Position numbers and translations under genes: made by a program | Shown here: positions 44,700 to 55,870 of the stretch, one piece after another | Position numbering within the stretch: the stretch's first letter is position 1 | How the letters are laid out: the number at the start of each line of letters is the position of its first letter | Assembly (NCBI GenBank): GCA_037974335.1 | Contig: CM075760.1 | Span: 43,218,103 to 43,282,102, forward strand | Length of the DNA stretch: 64,000 nucleotides | Source of the DNA: Prionace glauca | Taxonomy: Eukaryota; Chordata; Chondrichthyes; Carcharhiniformes; Carcharhinidae | Reading direction: 5' to 3' | Notes under the pieces: model-generated | What the model was told of the DNA's origin: nothing | Seen by the model: the letters and a program-made list of their open reading frames with translations, nothing else | Databases searched by the model: none

Positions 44700-44970
44700 T
44701 ACAGTCCTCGCGCTGTGACGTTGACCCACAATGCCATAGTGATCCATAAAATAGGGTCCCCGTTGGTCTATTTCTGACAGCAGTTGAGAATCAACCATAT
44801 TGCTGTGTGGCTGGAGTCACATATAGGCCAGGATTGGTGTACCTACGTCACGGGGACTGCAGCGGTTCAAGGAGGCAGCTCCCCACCACCTTCTCAAAAA
44901 TAATTAGGGATGGACAAAAATTGCTGTTCAGGCCGGCAACACCCACATCCTGTGAGAGAATAAAAATAGA
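44700..44970. repeat. Duplicated block copy 2 plus SINE tail
   Basis: 44700-44832 repeats 43926-44092. It then joins 'ctgcagcggttcaaggagg', 'aattagggatggacaaaaa' and 'aacacccacatcctgtgag' (44870-44970), which is the tail of the copy B SINE in + orientation. Two SINE pieces therefore meet here. Confidence 0.7.
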
Positions 44971-45197
44971 TGGTGGACACAATTTGGGAAGTCAGGAGGT
45001 CAGTAAATTAACACAAGACTGCTCCATGGTGTCTGAGAAGTGTGCTTCCATATATCACGACACAGAATATATTACAGTGACAGTGGTAGAATTGATCATT
45101 AACCCCCAGGATAGTGGAGTATTCACTGTTGTTAATGTCGTTGAATACCGAGGATTTGTTCATGCATTTGCGATGTAATAAAATGATAGATTGTTAC

Positions 45198-45496
45198 CTG
45201 GTAGGGTGCTGATTTTGAGCTATTCCCACAGGTTTCTCTCAAATCAACAATCTGCTCGACTCTTGTTGCAGCGTCCTTGCATTTATAAATCGTCTCTCCA
45301 AGCTCGGAATCTAGTGTGACATCCAAAAACATCCCACCAAACGTCAGCTTATGCCTCTGATCAGCGATGACCTTCCTGTCCCCTCTGAACCACTCAAAAG
45401 CCGAGTCACGCAAGCTGGAACACTTCAGCTCCACTTTGCATGTCCCACCGCTGGCCTGCTTTCTATTGAGACAAATCTGAAGATCCCCAGCAGAAC
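45198..45496 (-). CDS. CD2/SLAM-like receptor, membrane-proximal Ig domain exon
   Basis: A 299-bp exon (acceptor 'ctttttcacaatag', donor CAG|GTAACA), phase 1 in and phase 0 out. It reads GSAGDLQICLNRK and so on, without stops. Two disulfide pairs are implied: 'GGTC' with 'RETC' and 'LKC' with 'YKC'. The last two cysteines are 16 residues apart, as in domain 2 of CD2, and the first two are close together, also as in CD2. The tryptophan is in 'FEWFRGDRK'. One N-S-S site follows the last cysteine. This two-disulfide C2-set domain is the hallmark of the CD2/SLAM family. No domain-1 or leader exon was found upstream in the window (45500-64000, minus strand). Confidence 0.65.
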
Positions 45497-45544
45497 CTAT
45501 TGTGAAAAAGAAATTAGTCATGCGAGCAACTGGCTGCAAGGTCT

Positions 45545-46090
45545 ATTTTTATTCTCTCACAGGATGTGGGTGTTGCCGGCTTGAACAGCGTTTTCTGTCC
45601 ATCCCTAGTTGTTTTTCAACAAAGAGCAAAGAAAGTTACAGCACAGGAACTGGCCTTTTGGCTCTCCAAGCCTGCACCAACCATGCTGCTGGACTGGACT
45701 AAAGCCCCCTACCCACCCGGGGACCATAACCCTCCATTCCCATCCTATTCATGAGTTTATTAAGATGTCCTTAATAGTCACCATCGTGTCTGTTTCCACT
45801 AACTTCCACGGCAGCGAATTCCAGGCACCCACCACCCTCTGTACAAACAACTTGCCTCATACATCTCCTTTAAACCTTGCCCCTCGCATCTCAAACCTAT
45901 GCCCCCTTGTAATTTACACTTCGACGGTGGGAAAAAGCATCTGACTATGCCCCTCGTAATCTTGCAGACTCTATCAGGTTTCCATCTCAACCTTTGTCGT
46001 TCCAGTGAGAACAAACTAAGTTTCTCCAGTCTCTCCTCACAGCTAATGGCCTTCAAAGCTAGGCAACATCCTGGTAAAAGGGTGACAGGT
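45545..46090 (-). repeat. SINE tail and CR1-like LINE 3' fragment
   Basis: 45548-45605 is the copy B SINE tail ('aggatgtgggtgttgccgg'). 45620-46090 reads on the minus strand 'RLEKLSLFSLERQRLRW', the RT C-terminus and 3' region. Dead. Confidence 0.65.
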
Positions 46091-46094
46091 CAAA

Positions 46095-46200
46095 AGATTG
46101 GATAGAATAGGATAAGATGGATAGTATAAGACAGGGTAATTAGGATAGGATGGATAGTATAAGATAGGGTAGATAGGATAGGATGAGATAGGATAAAAAA
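46095..46200 (+). repeat. (GGATA)n microsatellite
   Basis: 'gataggataggatgagata' and similar pentamer variants. Simple repeat. Confidence 0.85.
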
Positions 46201-46429
46201 AAGCAAAGAATGACCAAAAGATTACCAAAGAGGGAGAATGAGAGAAAGTCGTCGAGAATTTTTTTAAAATAGCCATATAGTACATAACGTAACAGTTTCT
46301 ACAGATACTTAAAAATGAAAAGAGTCAACAAAGTGAGCTTTGGTCTGATAGAAAGTATGCCTTGGGAGTTGAAAACAGAAAATGAGGGGATAGGAGATAA
46401 ATTGAACCATAATTTAAACAAAAAAAAGT

Positions 46430-46740
46430 GGGTGGCAAGGTGGATGGTGGTTAGCACTGCAGCCTCACAGCACCTGGGACCCGGGTTTCAATTTCGGCCT
46501 CAGGTAACTGCCTGTGTGGAATTTGCACGTTCTCCCCATGTCTGTGCGCACGTCCTCCAGGAGCTCTGTTTTCTCCCAGTCAAAAGGTGTGCAGGCTAGG
46601 TTATTGGCCATGCTAAATCGATCCTATTTTAGGGCAATTAGCTGGTTAAATATGAGGGGTTAGGGAAATAGGACCTTGGCGGGATTGTGTGCGGTGTAGA
46701 CTCGATGGTCTGAATGGCCTCTTTCTACACTGTAAGGATT
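46430..46740 (+). repeat. tRNA-derived SINE (copy A family)
   Basis: 'gtggttagcactgcagcct', 'acccgggtttcaatttcgg' (B-box region), 'cgttctccccatgtctgtg' and 'gaatggcctctttctacac' show a nearly full copy on the + strand. It ends in the short tandem 'attctattctattcc'. Confidence 0.75.
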
Positions 46741-46744
46741 CTAT

Positions 46745-47315
46745 TCTATTCTATTCCATGAAATCTTTTCTGCACCCTCTCCAAAACCTCCACATCTTCT
46801 GGTAGGGTCGACCAGAATTGAACACTATATTCCAAATGCGACCTAATTAAAGTTCTATAAAGCTGCAACATGACTTGCCAATTTCTAAACTCAATGCCCC
46901 GGCCGATGAAGGTAAACATGCCGTATGCCTTCTTGACTACCTTCTCCACCTGCATTGCCACTTTCAGTGACCTGTGTACCTGTAAGCCCAGATCCCTCTG
47001 CTTATCAATGCTGTTAAGGATTCTGTCATTTACTGTACATTTCCCATCTGTATTAGACATTCCAAAATGTATTGCCTCACACTTATCCACCCAAACACCA
47101 TCTGCCACCTCTCTGCACAATTCTTCAAACGATTTTTGTCCTGTTGAAGCTCCTGACAGTCCTCCTCGTTATCCACAATTTCTCCAACCTTTGTCGTCCA
47201 CAAATTTACTAATCAAAAGGGTTATATTTTCCTCCAAATCGTTTATATATATTACAAACAGCAAATGTTCCAACACTGATCCCTGAGGAACACCACTTGT
47301 CACAACCCTAATAAG
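46745..47315 (-). repeat. CR1-like LINE ORF2 fragment (inverted partner at 49060)
   Basis: The minus strand reads 'QLYRTLIRSHLEYSVQFW' and 'VADGVWVDKCEAIHFGMS' and, at 47169-47312, 'TSGVPQGSVLEHLLFVIY'. The last part is nearly identical to 49066-49220 in reverse. Truncated. Confidence 0.8.
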
Positions 47316-48110
47316 AACATAAGAAATAGGAGCAGGAGTAGGCCATCTAACCCTTCGAGCCTGCCCCGCCATTCAATAAGATTATGGCTGATCTGAAGTG
47401 GATCAGTTCCACTTTCCCGCTTTCTCCCCGAAACCCTTAACTCCCTTGTCTGTCAAAAACTTATCTACCCGTGACTTAAATATATTTAGCGAGGCAGCCT
47501 CCACCACTTCAACGGGCAGAGAATTCCAGAGATTCACCAGCCTTTGAGTGAAGAGGTTCCTCCTCAACTCCGTTCTAAACTGCCCCCCCCAACCCCCTTA
47601 TCTTGAGGCTGTGCCCTCTAGTCCTGCTGTCTTTTCTGAGCGGGAAGAATCTCTCTACCTCTACCCTATCCATCCCTTTCACTATCTTATACATCTCTAT
47701 AAGATCCCCCCTCATCCTTCTAAACTCCAACGAGTACAGACCCAGTCTATTTAGTCTCTCTTCATAGTCTAACTACTTCATCTCCGGTATCAGCCTAGTG
47801 CAACTCCTCTGCACTCCTTCCAAGGCCAAAATATCCTTGCGCAAGTGCGGCGACCAAAACTGCACACAGTACTCCAGCTGCGGCCTCACCAGTACCCTGT
47901 ACAGTTGCAGCAAGACGTCCCCTCGCCCTCCTCCTCCATTCACAACTGTTACCATCTGTCTTCTATGACTGAGCGACCGCTGCATACATCTTCCCAACCA
48001 CCTCTGATCCTGTGCCACTTCACCTTCTGTGTCAGTCTGTCATGGGGGACCCTGTCAAAGGGTTTACTGAAGTCCAGGTAGACAATATCTACTGCCCTAT
48101 CTTCATCAAT
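47308..48110 (-). repeat. CR1-like LINE/SINE composite
   Basis: Starts 'agaacataagaaataggag', 'caggagtaggccatctaac', 'cgccattcaataagattat' and continues into 'ctgcacacagtactccagc', 'cctcaccagtaccctgtac', whose minus strand reads 'LLQLYRVLVRPQLEYCVQ'. One long decayed copy. Confidence 0.7.
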
Positions 48111-48227
48111 GACCTTCGTCATTTCTTCAAAAAAACTTAATCAAGAAAGTGAGCCACGACTTCCCTGTCACAAAACCATGTTACTTTCAGCTACTACATT
48201 CACTTATTTAGACTTTTCTAAATAAAG

Positions 48228-48830
48228 ATCAAGAGCTTTGGGACGTCCCTGGGAATCAATTGATTCCTATGGATCTTCCAAAATATTTCATGGCTCACTT
48301 GCTTTATTTCTGCGCTTCTGGGGATTCCGTAAATGTCTATCTAAGTTTTACATGTTTATTGATGTCTTTTCTTTTAGTTCACAGGAGATTCAGTCCGCCT
48401 TGTTGACCAACAAGGGACATACACACGGTGCGATGGCTGCTCTTGGATGTTGCTTCAAGAGTTGCCTAGTGCTTCACGTCGTTGGTGTACGCTTAAACTG
48501 GACCATCTGACAGGCAACATGACAGCTCAGTGACTATCACTGTTTGCTGTGCAGACACATGGATTTGGGCCGGTATCTGCGGGAGTTTGCACATTCTCCC
48601 CATGATTGCGTGGGTTTTCTCCGGATGCGCCGGTTTCCTCCCACATCCCGAAAAACGTGCTCTTAGGTTGATTGATGTAACAAATTGTCCCTAAATTAAT
48701 CTTCCCTCAGTCTTCCCCAATAGGTGCAGACAAAGGTCATGGGTAGAGGAGGGCACTCAATGTTAAAATGGCGGTGCAGTCTCACTGAGCTGAAGGGCCT
48801 GTTTCCTGTGCTGTGTTGTTCTTTGTCCTT
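48228..48830 (+). repeat. Large inverted repeat, left arm
   Basis: About 600 bp that recurs in reverse at 51230-51836. Both arms carry a related frame, here 48238-48510, with shared 'FIDVFSF' and 'SALLTNKGHT'. The right part (48545-48830) is a copy A SINE. I do not recognise the shared frame; it may be chance within the repeat. Confidence 0.75.
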
Positions 48831-48839
48831 TGTTATTTC

Positions 48840-49060
48840 CAGTGGGAGCAATTCCTGTCTCGAAGAATCCTCTCCAATAATTCCCCTACCACTGATAGAA
48901 AGCCCACCGGCCTCTAAATACCTGGGTTATTTTTGCTGTGCTTCTTAAACGAAGGAACAGTATTCTCCAATCATCACCGGTAGTCAGTGAGGATACAATG
49001 ATTTCCCTTAAGGCCCCAGCAATTTCCTCCCTTGCAATGGACGGGTGCATTTCTGAATGG
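48840..49060 (-). repeat. CR1-like LINE fragment
   Basis: Words such as 'aggccccagcaatttcctc' and 'gaaaaatcctctccaataa'-like text belong to the retroelement family on the minus strand. Decayed. Confidence 0.5.
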
Positions 49061-49235
49061 GGGGCTCTGACAAGTGGTGTTCCTCAGGGATCAGTGTTGG
49101 AACATTTGCTGTTTGTAATATACATAAACAATTTGGAGGAAAATATAACTCGTTTGATTACTAAGTTTGTGGATGACACAAAGGTTGGAGAAAGTGCGGA
49201 TAGCGATGAGGACTGTCAGGGGCTTCAACAGAATA
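49060..49235 (+). repeat. CR1-like LINE RT fragment (inverted partner of 47169)
   Basis: Reads 'TSGVPQGSVLEHLLFVIY' and 'ITKFVDDTKVGESADSDE' on the + strand, nearly the same as 47169-47312 reversed. It includes the RT YxDD-equivalent region FVDDT. Confidence 0.8.
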
Positions 49236-49239
49236 ATGA

Positions 49240-51045
49240 TCATTAGTATTCTGGGATATGTCCCATTAAGCCCTGGCGACTCGTCTGTTTTAATGCTTCT
49301 CAAAACACCAATACCTCCTCATTCTTTACCTCAATGTGCCCCAAACTATCAGTACACTCTTTCCCAGACTCATCATCCATTAAGTCCTCTTTGGTGAATA
49401 CTGTTGTGAAGTAATACCTTGCCCATTTCCTCTGGCTCCATGCTTAGATTCGCTCTCTTATACGCTCCTTGGCTACCCTCATGCTCTTAAAGTATGTACT
49501 GAAAGGGTTTTCCCTATTCCTGCTGGCAAATTATCTTTCATCGTCCCTTTTAGCCCTCCTTCCTCCTTGCTCAAATTTCTTTCTATTTTCCTCACATTCC
49601 TCACTTGCTCATGTCTTCCCAGGCACGTAGCCTTGACAAATACTTCTTTTTTTCTTCAATAAAATGATGAATAAGCTCAACAAGCCTAGAAGTTTCTGTA
49701 AGGAGAAAAAAAGACTTGACGTTTTAAATCCAGACGACCATTCCTCAAAGCTAAACGGCAAATAAAGCGCAAGATATTTATAGTAGAGGGAGAGGAAAGT
49801 AAAGATGAATCATAACCACAGAAACTAGGGCTTCCTTTTTCTATTTGACCAAGCTCACTATATCTCTCATTATCCGATACATATCCTTCACCTTGGGAGG
49901 AATGTGAATCTCAGCAGGTTTGGCTGCATTTGTAAGGTGAGAAAAGAGCTGATGTTTCGAGTCCAGATGATCCTTAGTCAAAATTAAAAAGCATAGAAAG
50001 TGAAAGATACTTAAATAGTATGATACTTAAAAAAAGAAGCATAGAAAGTGAAAGATACTTAAACAGTATGATGAGGGAATGAAAGACCAGTCATAGCCAT
50101 AGAAACCAGAGGTTTCATTTTTTCCTATTTGACCAGGCTCAAAATATCTCTTGTTATCCAAGGTTCCCGAAACTTGCCATACTTATCCTTCATCCTTACA
50201 GAAATGTGCCAGTCCTGAATTCCTATTAACTTACACTTGAAAGCTCCCACATGCCAGATGTTGATTTGCCCTCAAACTACATTCGCTCAAACTACATTCT
50301 TTAGTTCCTGCCTAATTTTGTTGTAATTAGCCTTCCCCCCAGTTTAACACCTTCAATTCAGGACAATACTTACATCTATCCGTTAAATGTTACTGAATTG
50401 TGGTAACTGTTCCCAAACTGTTCCCCCACTCAAACGTCGATCAGTTGGCCGGGCTCATTCCCCAATATGGCCCCTCCCATAGTTGGACTATCTACATACT
50501 ATTTCCAGAAGCCCTCATCACAAACTCTGCCTCATCCACATCCCTAGCACTAATTGAATCCCAAGCAATATAGGGAACGTTGACATCTCCCATCACAACA
50601 ATCTTGCCACTTTTACACCTTATCAAAATCTGCCTACATATCTGTTCCTCTACCTCCTGGTTGTTAGAAGTCCTATAGTAAACTCCTACATGTGGCTACA
50701 TGCTTCCTATTCCTGAGCACGGCCCATATTGCCTCCATTACATGAGCCCCCTGAGGTGACCTCCTGCAGTACAGATGTGACATTCTCCTTAACTAATACT
50801 GCAACTCCCCCACCCCTTTTAGATCTCCCTCTATCCCACTGAACATCTGTATCCTGGAAAGTTAAGCTGCCAATCCTGTCCTTCCCTTAACCAAATCTTT
50901 GGAATGGCAACGATGTCATAATTCTAATTACTAATCCAAGTTTAAGTTCTTCTCTGTTACACTCCTTGCATTGAAACAAATGACGTTCAATCCATCAAGC
51001 CCTCTTCGAATAGCAACCATACCCTGCCTGCACTTCCTCCGAGTT
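49240..51045 (-). repeat. CR1-like LINE ORF2 5' and middle region
   Basis: 49240-49640 and 50120-51045 hold retroelement text on the minus strand. Around 50560-50610 it reads 'GKIVVMGDVNVPYIAWDS', recalling the 'GDFN' motif of the endonuclease domain. 49650-50120 is a separate repeated stretch with two near-identical words 'agcatagaaagtgaaagat' 50 bp apart. Many stops. Confidence 0.55.
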
Positions 51046-51054
51046 TTACTGGCC

Positions 51055-51229
51055 CTATTTTCTCGTTCTCCTTCACTGAGTGGCACTGTGGAACTGTGGC
51101 CAGCACTAGTGCCTCACAAAGCCAGGAATCCGGGTTCGATTTCTAGTTTGGATCATTGCTTGTGTGGAGATTGCACGCTCGAACCTGCATTTGCACGGGT
51201 TTCTTCTGGGTGCTCCGGTTTCAAAGAAC
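51055..51229 (+). repeat. tRNA-derived SINE fragment (copy A family)
   Basis: 'gaactgtggccagcactag', 'ggaatccgggttcgatttc' (B box) and 'cttgtgtggagattgcacg' on the + strand. Confidence 0.65.
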
Positions 51230-51836
51230 AAAGAACAACACAGCACAGGAAACAGGCCCTTCGGCCCAACGAGCCCACGCCGCCATTTTAAACATTGTGA
51301 ATGCCCTCCTCTACCTATGACCTTTGTCTACGCCTATTGGACTTATAACCAGATTGAGGAACGATTAATTTAGGGACAATTAGGTACCACCAATCAGCCT
51401 AAGAGCCCGTTTTTGGTGTGTGGAAGAAAACCCACGCAAGCATGGGGAGAATGTGCAAACTCCCGCAGACACTGGCCCAAATCCATGTATCTGCACAGCA
51501 AACAGTGATAGTCACTGAGCTGTCGTGTTGTCCGTCAGATGGTCCAATTTAAGCGTAACTAACGATGTGAAGCACTAGGCAACTCTCGAAGCAACATCCA
51601 AGAGCAGCTCTCGCACGACCCACCGCGTGTATGCCCCTTGTTGGTCAACAAGGCGGACCGATTCACCTGTGGATTAAAAGAAAAGACATCAATAAACATG
51701 CACAGCTTATACAGACATTCACGGAATCCCCGGAAGCTCAGAAGAAAGACAAGTGAGCCATAAAATATGTTGGAATGTCCATAGGAATCAACTGATTCCC
51801 AGGGATGTCCCAAGGCTCTTGATCCTTACTTAGAAC
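51230..51836 (-). repeat. Large inverted repeat, right arm
   Basis: Reverse copy of 48228-48830: 'atggtccaatttaagcgta', 'gttggtcaacaaggcggac' and 'tgattcccagggatgtccc' mirror the left arm. Minus-strand frame 51559-51813 parallels 48238-48510. A spacer of about 2.4 kb, full of LINE pieces, separates the arms. Confidence 0.75.
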
Positions 51837-52860
51837 AGTCTCCTGTGTCCCTCCATCTCTATTCCGCTCATGTGCCTATCTAAGTAAACCTTAAACAACT
51901 CTAGCGTGCCTGCCTCCACCACTCTACTTGGCAGTGCATCCCAGGCCCACACAACCCTCTGTGTGAAAAACCTTCCTCTAACGTCCGAATTATACTTCGC
52001 CCCTCTCACCTTAAGCCCATGGCCCCTCGTAATTTTTGTATTCAACCTAGGAAAAAGCTTACCACTGTTCACTCTATCTATACCCTTCATAATGTTATAC
52101 ACCTCTGTTAAATCTCCCCTCATTCTCTGTCTTTCTAAGGAGAACAGCCCCAATTTGCCCAATCTCTCCTCATAGTCCTTCCATACCAGGCAGTATCCTG
52201 GTAAACCTCCTGTGCACTCTCTCCAGGGTCTCCACGTCTTTCCGGTAGTAAGGCGACCAGAACTGGACGAGGTACTCCAAATGTGGTCTAACCAACGTTC
52301 TATACAACTGCAACATTAGATGCCAGCTTTTATACTCTATACCCCTTCCTATAAAGGCAAGCATACCATAAGCCTTCTTCGCCACCTTCTCCACCTGTAC
52401 TGCCACCTTCAAGGACTTGTCTACTTGTACCCCTAGATCCCTCTGCATTTCTATACTCTTAATAGGCCTACCATAACTCCCCCCTACATTATTTCTTCTG
52501 AAATGCATCACCTCACGTTTATCTGGATTAAATTCCATCTGCCATTTCTCTGCCCAATACAGCAGCCTGCTGTATTGCCTGACACTGCTCCTCACTATCA
52601 GCAAGTCCAGCCATCTTCATGTCATCTGCAAACTTGCTGATCACACCACTTACTCCCTCTTCCAAGTCATTTATGTATATTACAAATAGCAAAGGTCCCA
52701 GTACAGAGCCCTGCGGCACACCACTAGTTACAGACCTCCAGCTAGAAAAAGACCCTTCCACTACTACTCTCTGTCTCCTGTTACCAAGCCAGTTCTCAAT
52801 CCATCTAGACTCCTGTCCTTGTATCCCATGAGCCTTAAACTTTTCCACCAACCAACCACA
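51830..52860 (-). mobile_element. CR1-like LINE ORF2 C-terminal half
   Basis: The best-kept LINE in the window. The minus strand reads, in order, 'HGIQGQESRWIENWLGNR' (about 52830), 'TSGVPQGSVLGPLLFVIY' with 'KFADDMK' (52620-52740), 'WAEKWQMEFNPDKREVMH', 'RDLGVQVDKSLKVAVQVE', 'RPHLEYLVQFWSPYYRKD' and 'LFSLERQRMRGDLTEVYN'. It is spread over three reading frames and 5'-truncated, so inactive. It is non-LTR reverse transcriptase of the jockey/CR1 type. Confidence 0.85.
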
Positions 52861-52861
52861 G

Positions 52862-52998
52862 TCCCACAGTCTGAAGGATGTGCTGGTTAGGTGTATTGAC
52901 CCGAACAGGCGTTGAAATGTGGCAACCAGAGAAATTTCACAGTAACCCATTGCAATGTTAATGTTAGCCTTATTTGTGACTAATAAATAAAGTAGACT
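52862..52998 (+). repeat. SINE tail (copy A family)
   Basis: 'cagtctgaaggatgtgctg', 'cattgcaatgttaatgtta' and 'ttgtgactaataaataaag' match 37095-37345. Confidence 0.7.
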
Positions 52999-53027
52999 TG
53001 AAAGCTTGCTTGATGAATCTATTGACA

Positions 53028-54085
53028 TTATTTGAGAATGTAATCAGAAAAGAAGTAGTAGTGGATGTGGTTTATTTGGACTTTCAGAAGGCTTTTAACA
53101 AGGTAATGTCTTGAGGTGGATAGAAAACTTGTTTGCAGACAGGAAGCAAAGAGTTGACACAAATGGGTCTTTTTCTGATTGGCAGCTAGTGGGATACCGT
53201 ACGGATCTGTGCTGGGGCCCCAAATGTTCACATTATAGATTGATGATTCAGAAGAGGGAACGAAATGAATTATCTCCAATTTGCAGATGACAAAGTAAGG
53301 TGGGAGAGTGAGCTGCAAGGAGGATACAGGGATTGTTTAACGTGATTTGGACAGGCTGAATGATTGGGCATACACATGGCAGTGTAATGTGAACAAATGT
53401 GAGATTTTCCACTTTAGTGGCAATAATAGGAAGGGAAATTATTATATGAATGGTGTAAATTGAAAGCGGCGGATTCTCAGCGAGACCTTTGTGTCTTCGT
53501 GCAAAAGTTGTCGAAAGTAAGCACACAGGTACAGCAGGCAGGAAAAGAGGAAAATAACATCTTGTCCTTCATAGCGAGAGGATGACAGTGTCAGGATAGC
53601 GATGTTTTATTGCAATTTTACAGGGCTTTGGTGAAGCCATATCTGGAACAGTGTGTGCAGTTTTGTTGTCCTTATCTGAGGAACTGATAGAAGGGAAACA
53701 GCAGAGGTTTAACAGGTTCATTCCTGGGATAACAGGTCCGTCATTTGAGAAGAGACTCAGTTAGGCTGATATTCACTGAAGCTTAGAATAGTGAAAGGGG
53801 ATCACAGAAACTTATTAAGTTCTAACAACATTAGACAGGGTAGATTCACAATGCTCCTGATGGTGGGGGAATCCAAGACTAGCTGCCATAGTTTGAGAAA
53901 AAGAGGTAAATTGTTTAAGACTGAGGTGAGGAGAAGTATCTTCACCCAGAGACTGGTGGATCTGTGAAATTCACTACCACAGCAAAGAGGCAAGGCCAAA
54001 ACGTTGTATGATTTCAAGAAGATATTAGATATAGCACATGGGGCTAAAAGGGATGAAAGGATATGGGGGGTGGAGGGGAGGGGCG
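53028..54085 (+). mobile_element. Older LINE ORF2 C-terminal half, + strand
   Basis: About 1 kb of decayed RT coding in order: 'gtggtttatttggactttc' (YLDFQKAF motif), 'ttgcagatgacaaagtaag' (FADD), 'tttggtgaagccatatctgg' region (RT C-terminus), 'agagactggtggatctgtg' and 'aagggatgaaaggatatgg'. More stops than 51830-52860, so older. The two copies lie head to head. Confidence 0.75.
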
Positions 54086-54325
54086 ATCAGTTTCTGAGTG
54101 TCTGACTGAGAAGGTCAGGGTTAGACGGTATTCTGTGACAATGAGAGGCAGACATGTGAAATATTTCTACAAAAACAAATGAGGCCACCAAATCTGATTT
54201 TCAAATTGAGACTGAGAGAAGTTTTTTTTCATCAAAGGGATTTCAGGAAAAGGGGAGTAAATAGCATTTGATCAGACAGTAGAAAAGGTCATATAGAAAA
54301 ATGCAAAAGCTTTGGACTGCCTGTC
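54086..54325. other. Intergenic, nothing recognised
   Basis: Short stretch between a LINE and a C-rich tract with no recognised feature. Confidence 0.35.
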
Positions 54326-55045
54326 CTTGAATGCCTCACACTCAGGCTCTCCCTCACCCCTCACACACACACAACCCCTCTCACCCACTAATCTATAAGC
54401 ACCCTCCATCACATGCTCACCACATCCCCCTCATACTCTCTCGCTCACAGACTCTCACCCCGCCTCCCTCACCCCCTCACACACCGTTTTCACACCCTCC
54501 CTCCTTTTCTCTCACCCCCTCTTGTTCACCCATTCTCCCTCCTCCACTCACGCACTGTTCCTCACGCACCTTCACTTACACTCTCACTCGCCCTCACTCA
54601 TATCCAAGTTCACACCTTCTCCCACTTATATCCTCTCCTTCCCTCATATACTTTCTGTCACCCCCACTTCCTCATGTGTGTTCTCCCTGATACTCACCGC
54701 CTCTGCCACATTCGTCCCATCCTTCTCCCTCAAGCACCCTCCCTCACACCATCCTTCAGGCTCAACGTTCTTCTCCCCCACACACACTCACTCACGCTGG
54801 TGCTCCCTCACACACTCACAGCCTCTCCCTATTATAGTTTCTCCTTCCCTCTGATCCTATACCACACACTCGAGCTTCTCCGCACTCTCGCCCTTATCCT
54901 CTCTCCCCACTCTCACCCGGACTCTTGCCCCTCTGCCCTCACCTACCCTCACCCCTCCACCAACCTTCCCCGCACTCACCCCTCCCTCATCCCACCCTTT
55001 CCCTCCCTCCCTCAAACCACACCCCCCCCCCCCACCGGCCCCTCC
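54326..55045 (+). repeat. C-rich CTCACC tract
   Basis: About 700 bp of 'ctcaccccctcacacacc'-type words, ending in a run of thirteen or so Cs near 55022-55034. The + strand has little G. Proline/serine frames are artefacts. Confidence 0.85.
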
Positions 55046-55680
55046 CCCAGTCTAGAGTCATAGAGGTTTATATGGAAACCAGCCCTTTGGTCCAACTTGT
55101 CCATGCCACCCCCTTTATTTGAACCACTAAACTAGTCCCAATCACCTGTGTTTAGTCTATTTTGCTCTATATCCATCTTACCCATAGAAGTCTTTTTTTT
55201 CAACTACAAAATTGTACCCGCCTCAATTACTACCTCTGGCAGTTTGTTTCAGACTCTCATCATCCTCGGTGAAAAAAGTTGCCCCTTTTGGATCTCTCTC
55301 CCTTCTCACCTTAAATCTTTGCGCTGGTTTTCCCCTACCTCTGGGAAAAGATGTTGACCATCTAACTGACCTATGCCCCTCATTATCTTATAGACCCATA
55401 TTCTCACCACTAAGTCCCCCTACACTCCAGGGAAAAATGCCCCAACCTATCCAGCCTCTTATAACTCAAACCATTAAGTCCCGGTAGCATCCTAGTATGC
55501 CTTTTCTGCACTTCTAATCTCCTTGAGTAATAGGGTGACCAGAACTATACACAGTATTCCAAGCATGGCCTTACCAATGTCTTATGCAACTTCACCAAGA
55601 CGTCCCAACTCCTGTATTCAATGGTTTGATCCATGAAACCAAGCATGCTGAATGTCTTCACCACTCTGTTCGTCTTCCTC
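55046..55680 (-). repeat. CR1-like LINE fragment, family of 27545
   Basis: 'agagtcatagaggtttata', 'ggtccaacttgtccatgcc' and 'cactaaactagtcccaatc' parallel 27550-27640. It continues through 'cagaactatacacagtatt'. Dead remnant. Confidence 0.75.
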
Positions 55681-55870
55681 CGCACTCACCCTCCACCCGC
55701 CATCACAATCACCCGCCATCGTAGACACTCTTCATCACAGTCACCCTCCATCATGGACACTCTTCATCAGTCACCCTCCATCGTAGTCACCCTCTGTCAC
55801 ACTCATCCTCCATCGCACTCACCCTCTTTCACTCTTTCCCTCCCTCACTCACCACTCCACAGTGACAGCA
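55681..55870 (+). repeat. (CATCACACTCACCCTC)n minisatellite
   Basis: Repeating 'tcaccctccatc' words at about 16-30 bp spacing. Confidence 0.75.

Noticed and set aside
40616-45496. Identifying the minus-strand receptor as CD3 or CD79
   Set aside because: The ITAM spacing suggested it, but the transmembrane helix has no acidic residue, there is no C-x2-C stalk, and the two-disulfide Ig domain with 16 residues between the last cysteines fits CD2 domain 2 better.
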